From NCBI GenBank assembly GCA_022592435.1, contig JABYQS010000019.1, positions 124,001 through 188,000 of the forward strand: a stretch of DNA of 64,000 bases. The letters are read 5' to 3'. Each line of letters begins with the position of its first letter. The first letter of the stretch is position 1. The notes below the pieces were generated by a model that saw only the letters and a list, made by a program, of their open reading frames with translations, did no database searches and was not told the DNA's origin. Below, one piece after another: positions 58,256 through 64,000 of the stretch. Both the position numbers and the translations under genes were made by a program. Origin of the DNA: Cerioporus squamosus (taxonomy: Eukaryota; Basidiomycota; Agaricomycetes; Polyporales; Polyporaceae).

Positions 58256-61200
58256 TCACAGCCTAGCGGAGAGTGCGCCATGTGCGTACTGTCCGAATGC
58301 TTCAGACATTACCGGGACGGCCGCCGGAGCGCAACCCAAGGTCGCCTTGAACATCCTCTCGTCTTCGACAACTTGCACATCGGGAGTCTGTTCGGGCGTG
58401 TCGTTGATTTGCTGTGAGATAAGCTGCACAGACAGCTTCTTTCGCGTCTGCGCGCCCGTAGACGGGCGGAGCAAGGCGTTGTACGCCTCGATGACCTCGG
58501 AGAGCGTGAGGGCTCGGATCGTGGCCGCGTCCGTCTCGTCTGTACAAGTCCGTCAGCTTATCGGTCTATTTTGTAAGGGCGAGCGAGAGAGCTCACGTCG
58601 GAGGAAGTCATAATGGCCCGCCCTGATGCGAGTCCAGAACCGAGTGGTCTCCTCAGCGAGGTTCTTGACTCGCTCGAGCTTCTTGTTGATGAGCCCTTCC
58701 TTGCGCGACTCGAACTCAGCGTCCGTCATGGACGAAAGGCGCTCTGCAAAGGTCTCCAGGAAGGCTTCAACGCGCTCCTCTACGAACCACGGCGTGCGGG
58801 TGCTCTGGACCTTGATGCGAATCCCGAGCGTACTGCTGTTGATGGACCAGATGGACGCGCTCACCACGTAGCTGAAGGCAGTGTAGTTCAGCGGGTAAGC
58901 AGTACACAGCGATGGACAAGGAGCCTACCCTAGCTGTTCTTTGGTCCGCAGAGTGGTGAAGCAGGGTTCGCGGATGATATGATGGACGAGCGCGACTACA
59001 GCGCGCAGTCGAATGTTGGAGGACTCCCCGAACTGGCAGTAATAGGAAAGGCTGCTATTGACCTCCTTGGGATTCTCGTGCTGCTTGCGCCAGACATGGT
59101 TCGAGCCTGGTAGGATGTTAGGGCCGTGGCATCATCAGCGATGCCAATAGGCGGACTGACCTGGTTGCAGCACGAGTGATCGAGATGTGGGTATCTCGCT
59201 CGGGAGAAGAGGACGAGATTGGATGATCTCTTCAGTCATAGCTAGGATCGATAGCGATCGCTGTGGAGGCAAATGAGCTATAGGTACGGGGGATGAACCA
59301 ACAATGGAAAGCACACTTCTTGGGTCATGTTTCCGGCTACTAAAATCTCTATGAGTGCCTTGGCGAATAGGTCATTTCGATGGCGTTGGATGTCACTCTC
59401 AGAAATTCCTGAGCAGGGAGATGAGTTCACCTCTTGCAAATTACGAGTATGCTCATACGTACGGGGAAGTTCCGTTAACTTGTCTGCAGGCGTCCAGATC
59501 GTCGGCATGACTAGCCACTGCCCGAATGCTTCCGAGAGGTTCGAGGGCTGTCCCATATAGTAATTGCTGTAGTCGCGCTCTATCTGTGTGCAGGGTAAGT
59601 CAGTATCGGGATACAACACTGCAAAGGACTGCATACCTTCTCGGCTATGACTCGCAGTCTGTCTGGCGCCACGACGAGATCGCGCAACTTCTCGAGCACT
59701 GTCCGCAGCAGGACGTGGAGCTTATCGTTGTAACCTCCAACGGAGACAACGACTCCGTCATCATCGTTGGCCACAGAGTAGGACAGTCCCGCGAGGTCCG
59801 CGTCGTACGTGACTTCCGCCAGAGCGTCCTCGACGAGATCAACGAGCAACCTGGTGGCCCTACCATGAGCAAACCGGCTTTACGGTTCTGAGAGGATGCT
59901 CACCTCGTCATCATGGCATGCCTTGCTGTTGCATAGGCGAGGGGGCTGGGAACAGGACGTGCGAGAGTGAGAACGTTGCTGACATTTGAAAGGCAAGAGA
60001 CGTACCTCTTGATCACCATGCGTACACGAGCCTTGGGCACCCAGAACTGATCATCCTTCTTGTGCCATACTTGCGCACGCTCTGTACGCTTGACCAAGAC
60101 CGGATGTTTCGCAGGCTGTCATACCAGTCAGATCGGTGCACCGTAGCCCATTCGCAACACCGTGACTTTCCTCTGCGACATCAGACTTGTTGACGGAAAG
60201 GTCTGTGGGAATGAAGGGATTCGGGGCGGGCAGGAACAGATCAGCATCTGGCTGATGTTCGTGCAGCTACAAGGACTATGAGTGCAACTACACATCGATC
60301 CGAATAACTGACTCACGCGTCGGAGGAGAGTATCGTCGAGCTTGCGCACGATATACTGCGTGCCGTACCACTTCTCTGATAACCACTGAGGGTTGTTGCC
60401 TACCACTTCTTCTCTATGATTCTTGGCCATCAAGAGGACCCTTGCGCGCTCCGGCACGAACCCCTCAAGTAATCGTCGAGCGATGTCTTCGTCGTACTTG
60501 CGATACAAGGATGCTCCGCTGATGAGCCACTCCGGCGGGTACGGTTCCGCGAACGAGCGGGCAAGTGTCGAGGCGTACGTGTGTGGCTGGGATTTCTCCT
60601 TGAAAGTGAACCGAGTTCGGGCCATCGTCGATACCTCCTCGTAGTGGTATGGCTCTAGCGGGAAGGACTGACCGAGGAGGGCGATGTAGTCGAAGATGAC
60701 CTTCAGCACCGAGTCGTGGTGGACTGCAGCGATAGTCGTGGGGCTCAGTTCACGTCAGCCTGACGATGGTGAATCAGGATACTCACGATATCCCTCGAGG
60801 GTCAGAGTCCCCTCAATCTTGAACAAGTGGACGGCACGCGGATCTCCCGAGTCACCAGCAGAAAGGTCCAGAAGCCAGCCTCGTCTCTTCAGGTACGCAC
60901 ATATGCTCCCGCGCCCTTCGTGTCCGAGGAAGTGCGCCAGGAAGGATGTGGGCTTCGAGTCGAAGTGTTCGCGTATATCCGGCATCTCGAACTGCACGGA
61001 AAATGCGTGGTAGTCTTTCACTGTCTGAATGAATATCATCACCTGTGTCAAAAACACGGTCAGTCTGGCATAAGCTGATGATGCTTGATGGTACAGACTC
61101 CCTGCTGTTCCGGGCCCCAAGACGGCTCCTTGACTGCTGGACGGGGATCGAGGCCACGATTGGCGACCTTGGAGAACGATAAAACGGCCATAGATGTAAG

Positions 61201-62374
61201 ATAATCTAGAGACTCTGAAGCAATAACATGAGTGAGGACAATCTAGATAGCGCGTTTCGCGATGTACGGTACCTTTTCCGATCACAGCAAACCCCATCCT
61301 CGACGCACAATACTGCTCTTGCCACCATTTGACAAGTCTTCTTCGTGTTTCTCTCATCACCGCGGCTTCGTCGTCGTCTTCTCCTTTACGACCGAAAGCT
61401 GATAAGCTGACATAATTACCGGTGCCAAACTTCCGCCAAGGATGATCAGGGAGGCTCTGGTCCTTCGTGAGCTGCAGGATCCTTCTGATGTCGTTCTGCA
61501 AATTGCGCTTGAACTCCGAGTCTACGGCATTGACCTCACGGGCGGTCAAGGACTCCGTGAAAAGGGGCGAGTGGAAGAAAGCCGCGAGGCGAGAGACACC
61601 ACCCTCAAGGTGGCTGGGGTTAATCGAGAACCAATAGTAGGTGATTACCGGACCGGTAGCTGCATTTCTGGCACCGCCATTGGTGGAGATGAACTGCGAA
61701 GGGTGGCGGTCACATTATTGTAGTAGAAGTACCTGAGCTGGGACTCACCGACATAAAGTCCTCCTCTGCAGGATACGGTTCGGACCCCTGGACGTACAAG
61801 ACATCAGTCAGCCGCTCAAAACAAGATGTCACATCTTTGTGTGCGTGCATAAAGTCAGGCGATGGGATTGGACCGTTCCGTTCTGTCCGCAGCGCTTCGC
61901 GGGTTGGGTCAGACGCTGCTGGCTACGCTCAACACGTCCCCTTCATTACACATACCAACCAACGCTGCAACCATAATTCAGCCATGCATAAATAGCACAT
62001 GCTCTCAAGATGTCACAGAAGCAGTTCTCGCACGGACTGAGGAACTGGTACTCGACCTTGCTAATCATATGTTCACAGAAGTGAGCCATGCCCTGAGCAT
62101 CCGTCTAAGTATCCCGCGATGTGAGTGAGGTGGTCAATCAATCGCAAGATGTGGAATGGAAACATACCGGATCATACATATGGCCGACAGCCACTGCAAG
62201 GCACGCTGCTGACTTGTCTGCCTCCGGATCGTGAACCAGCACAGCCCGCATGCCGTTCTGGAGTTCGACCATACGGTATTGTCTGTCATCGAGCGACGGC
62301 TTCTCGAGATCTCCTGTGAAAAATCGGTATGGAGGCAGGCCGCCCGATGCTGGCACTTCCTTCCAGGAGGACAT
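58256..62374 (-). CDS. STE23: Insulysin/Ste23-type M16 metalloprotease
   Basis: There are seventeen exons: 62374-62168, 62104-62057, 61787-61749, 61693-61273, 61214-61099, 61042-60787, 60723-60317, 60266-60159, 60115-60006, 59945-59904, 59859-59637, 59583-59463, 59408-59317, 59260-59161, 59106-58929, 58871-58597 and 58539-58256. They give 1,008 residues, the normal insulysin length. M16A proteases cleave small peptides; Ste23 helps mature a-factor in yeast. The inverted zinc motif is HFCEH (His77, Glu80, His81), and the third ligand is Glu158 in AREVNAVDSE, 77 residues on as in human insulysin. Other blocks are FLAHFLGHEGRGSICAYLKR, WHKKDDQFWVPKA, LRTKEQLGY and WFVEERVEAFLETF. After HFCEHM the usual LFMG is ISKG. 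An in-frame ATG at 62617 would add 81 residues of leader-like sequence. The intron at 60158-60116 is the least certain; a 64-bp version also keeps frame. Confidence 0.93.
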
Positions 62375-64000
62375 GGACAGGATCCGGGAGCCTAGAAACG
62401 AGCGACTGTGTTTTGAGGGTACCGGAGACAACTGCCGGTAGTTGAAGGGGATCGGGCGGTTTCTCGGTGGGATTGTGCAGTAGCTCCGGGAGATCCGCCC
62501 TAGCTTAGGAATGATGAAGCCTACAGTATGAGGTCTAGGCGGTCGAATGACTGGTGACTCTGAGCGCGAGCTTGAAGCAACGCGGAGGCAAATGGCATTG
62601 GCGTCTATCGCTTCCACATCTGGACGAGTGTCGGCTTAGGTCAGCTTGTTATATGTTGCCACTGGCACTGGTGGTCTCAGTCTGTGTTTTGCGTCTCGAC
62701 TACCATGACTTGTCTCGACTCTTTCTGGCGTTCCGCGTTCGCATCCAGTACGCCAGTTCATCTGTTCGACGATTTGCACACCAATCGTCAGTTGTCGCCG
62801 ACCAACAGTCTAGGCCAGGTATACGGACCGGGTCCGAAGACAGCCAGTGAGCATGAAGCCTGAGCATCTCTGTGTCTCGATCAGCCGCTCGCTCTCACGT
62901 CCGCTTCTCTAGTGTGGGTTTGAGTTCCGTCACCTATAGAACGGGACGGCGTGGCAGTGGCCCGAGTCTGTATGTGGCGAGCCCGTCATGTCTCGCTTTG
63001 GGGATCGCCGCGGAAACGAGCCTCAGTCAGAAGAGATCCACGCCTTCGCCACACGGCCATATTTGTAGCGTTTGGGCGGACTCGCAGGACCAGGCAGGTG
63101 GAACCCTCCATTTCGGAGGTTCGTTTCAGTTGTGCCCTGTAGATGGGTGGAGGGTCTCGACCGTCATAATAGCTGACCCACCAAGCTGTTCCGCGAGAAC
63201 CCCTGCTGGGGCCACACGTCGCTGTGCTTCGAGGGCTTCGGAGAGTTCAGATGGAATGCGCCCCCAGTGATGGGGGCCGACAATGGTACCTCCCAGGCAC
63301 GAGGGTATGTGGATGTCGGATCGATGCGCTGTACCCCCTTCGTACGGACGAATGAGAGTGCAGAACGCGCGATGACTGCCCCGGCGCTCACGATAATCAT
63401 GCGGGGTCGTCAGCGGATGGCCTCCGCTCGCTACCCGCAGCGCTTTGTTCTTCCCAGGCCACAGGCCCAATTGTTCCGAGCTGCGAGAACCAGCCACACA
63501 TTACGCGCACCTCTTTTTTGACTTGCACTGTCCCAAACAGGCTCCTTTGTTCTCTCGATTGGGCGACGGGGCTAGACCGTCGTCGGACGTCGCCCCGTTG
63601 TCATAGCGCGTGCACGCGTGCCAGTCTGTCATGGTGTGGCTCTCCGTCCAATCTTCCACTGTGGCGGATGATGCGCAGGTGTATATATACTTGCGGAGGT
63701 TGACCGGAGCCGTCTCCTGGCCTATCCTGCTGCCGCACAAGCGACCCAGGCTTATATCCCACCCCAACCGTTGACCCTCACTTCCTCTAGACCGCTTGTC
63801 TGCCGTGTACGTGTGTGGCTAACCGCACGGCCTCTCATCCGAGCGCGCGTTGATCGAGCCACTCAAGTATCGGGCACTCCCCGCTGGCTTTGCATCAACC
63901 TCAAGCACTCCTTTGACTCTTCGGTCTCGTTGCGCGCCCCATCCTTTGTCTCCACCCGCCGTGCGGGAGTATAAGAGTGCATAGACATGATGGCCGCCAC
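62375..64000. other. Promoter region right of the metalloprotease gene
   Basis: This is the 5' flank of the metalloprotease gene and, on the other strand, probably of a plus-strand gene starting at the edge of the window. ATGATGGCCGCC at 63987 has a good start context but only about four codons are visible. The small frames between have no motif. Confidence 0.4.
63648..63690 (+). promoter_or_regulatory. CCAAT box and TATA box, candidate core promoter
   Basis: CCAAT at 63648-63652 is followed 28 bp later by GTATATATAC at 63681-63690, both upstream of the ATG at 63987. The arrangement fits a plus-strand promoter for a gene that continues beyond the window. The TATA sequence is nearly palindromic, so direction rests on the CCAAT position alone. 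Confidence 0.35.

Noticed and set aside
1..64000. tRNA genes, rRNA, CRISPR arrays, restriction or phage modules.
   Set aside because: No cloverleaf with matching A and B boxes, no rRNA-like blocks and no regularly spaced repeats were seen. The window is eukaryotic.

Overview
This is a GC-rich fungal nuclear window. The organism is very probably an agaricomycete-type basidiomycete. The coding regions are cut by many short GT-AG introns, mostly 50-70 bp, and the recognisable proteins (FKBP12, fimbrin, an insulysin-type protease, a fungal bestrophin, an omega-type glutathione transferase, PMP3, a DUF7137-like membrane protein) are standard fungal housekeeping genes. I see no operons, CRISPR arrays, rRNA or convincing tRNA genes. 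Most gene models below were built by hand, by joining reading frames across splice sites and checking that phases and total length agree.

Layout. Positions 1-332 hold the 5' part of PMP3 on the minus strand, with a TATA box behind it. A two-exon gene for a 908-residue low-complexity protein lies at 2351-5134. Then comes about 13 kb (5135-18099) with no gene I can support; it contains a diverged tandem duplication and several microsatellites. From 18.1 kb the window becomes gene-dense. It holds a 687-residue disordered protein (+), a shortened JJJ1-like J-domain protein (+), a 1,472-residue coiled-coil protein ending in a J-like HPD segment (-), a bestrophin-family channel (-) and an omega-type glutathione transferase (-). 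FKBP12 (-), fimbrin (+), a small hypothetical gene (-) and an amidase-signature hydrolase (-) follow. The right end has a Ser/Pro-rich disordered protein (-), a DUF7137-like membrane protein (+) and an insulysin/Ste23-type metalloprotease (-). The right edge looks like a promoter for a gene that begins outside the window.

The genes do not form an obvious pathway. They serve membrane potential (PMP3), chloride transport (bestrophin), redox and detoxification (GST), protein folding (FKBP12, the J proteins), actin bundling (fimbrin), amide hydrolysis and peptide processing (Ste23).

The most unusual observation is a 472-bp element at 33625-34096. It has terminal inverted repeats of about 73 bp and a TA target duplication, and it sits inside a conserved coding exon of the bestrophin gene. 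Its ends offer in-frame splice signals, so it is a candidate intron-forming (introner-like) transposon. Other points worth checking are a 4-nt microexon in the GST gene, a start exon that is only the ATG in FKBP12, a one-base frame break in fimbrin, and a frame break in the coiled-coil gene.
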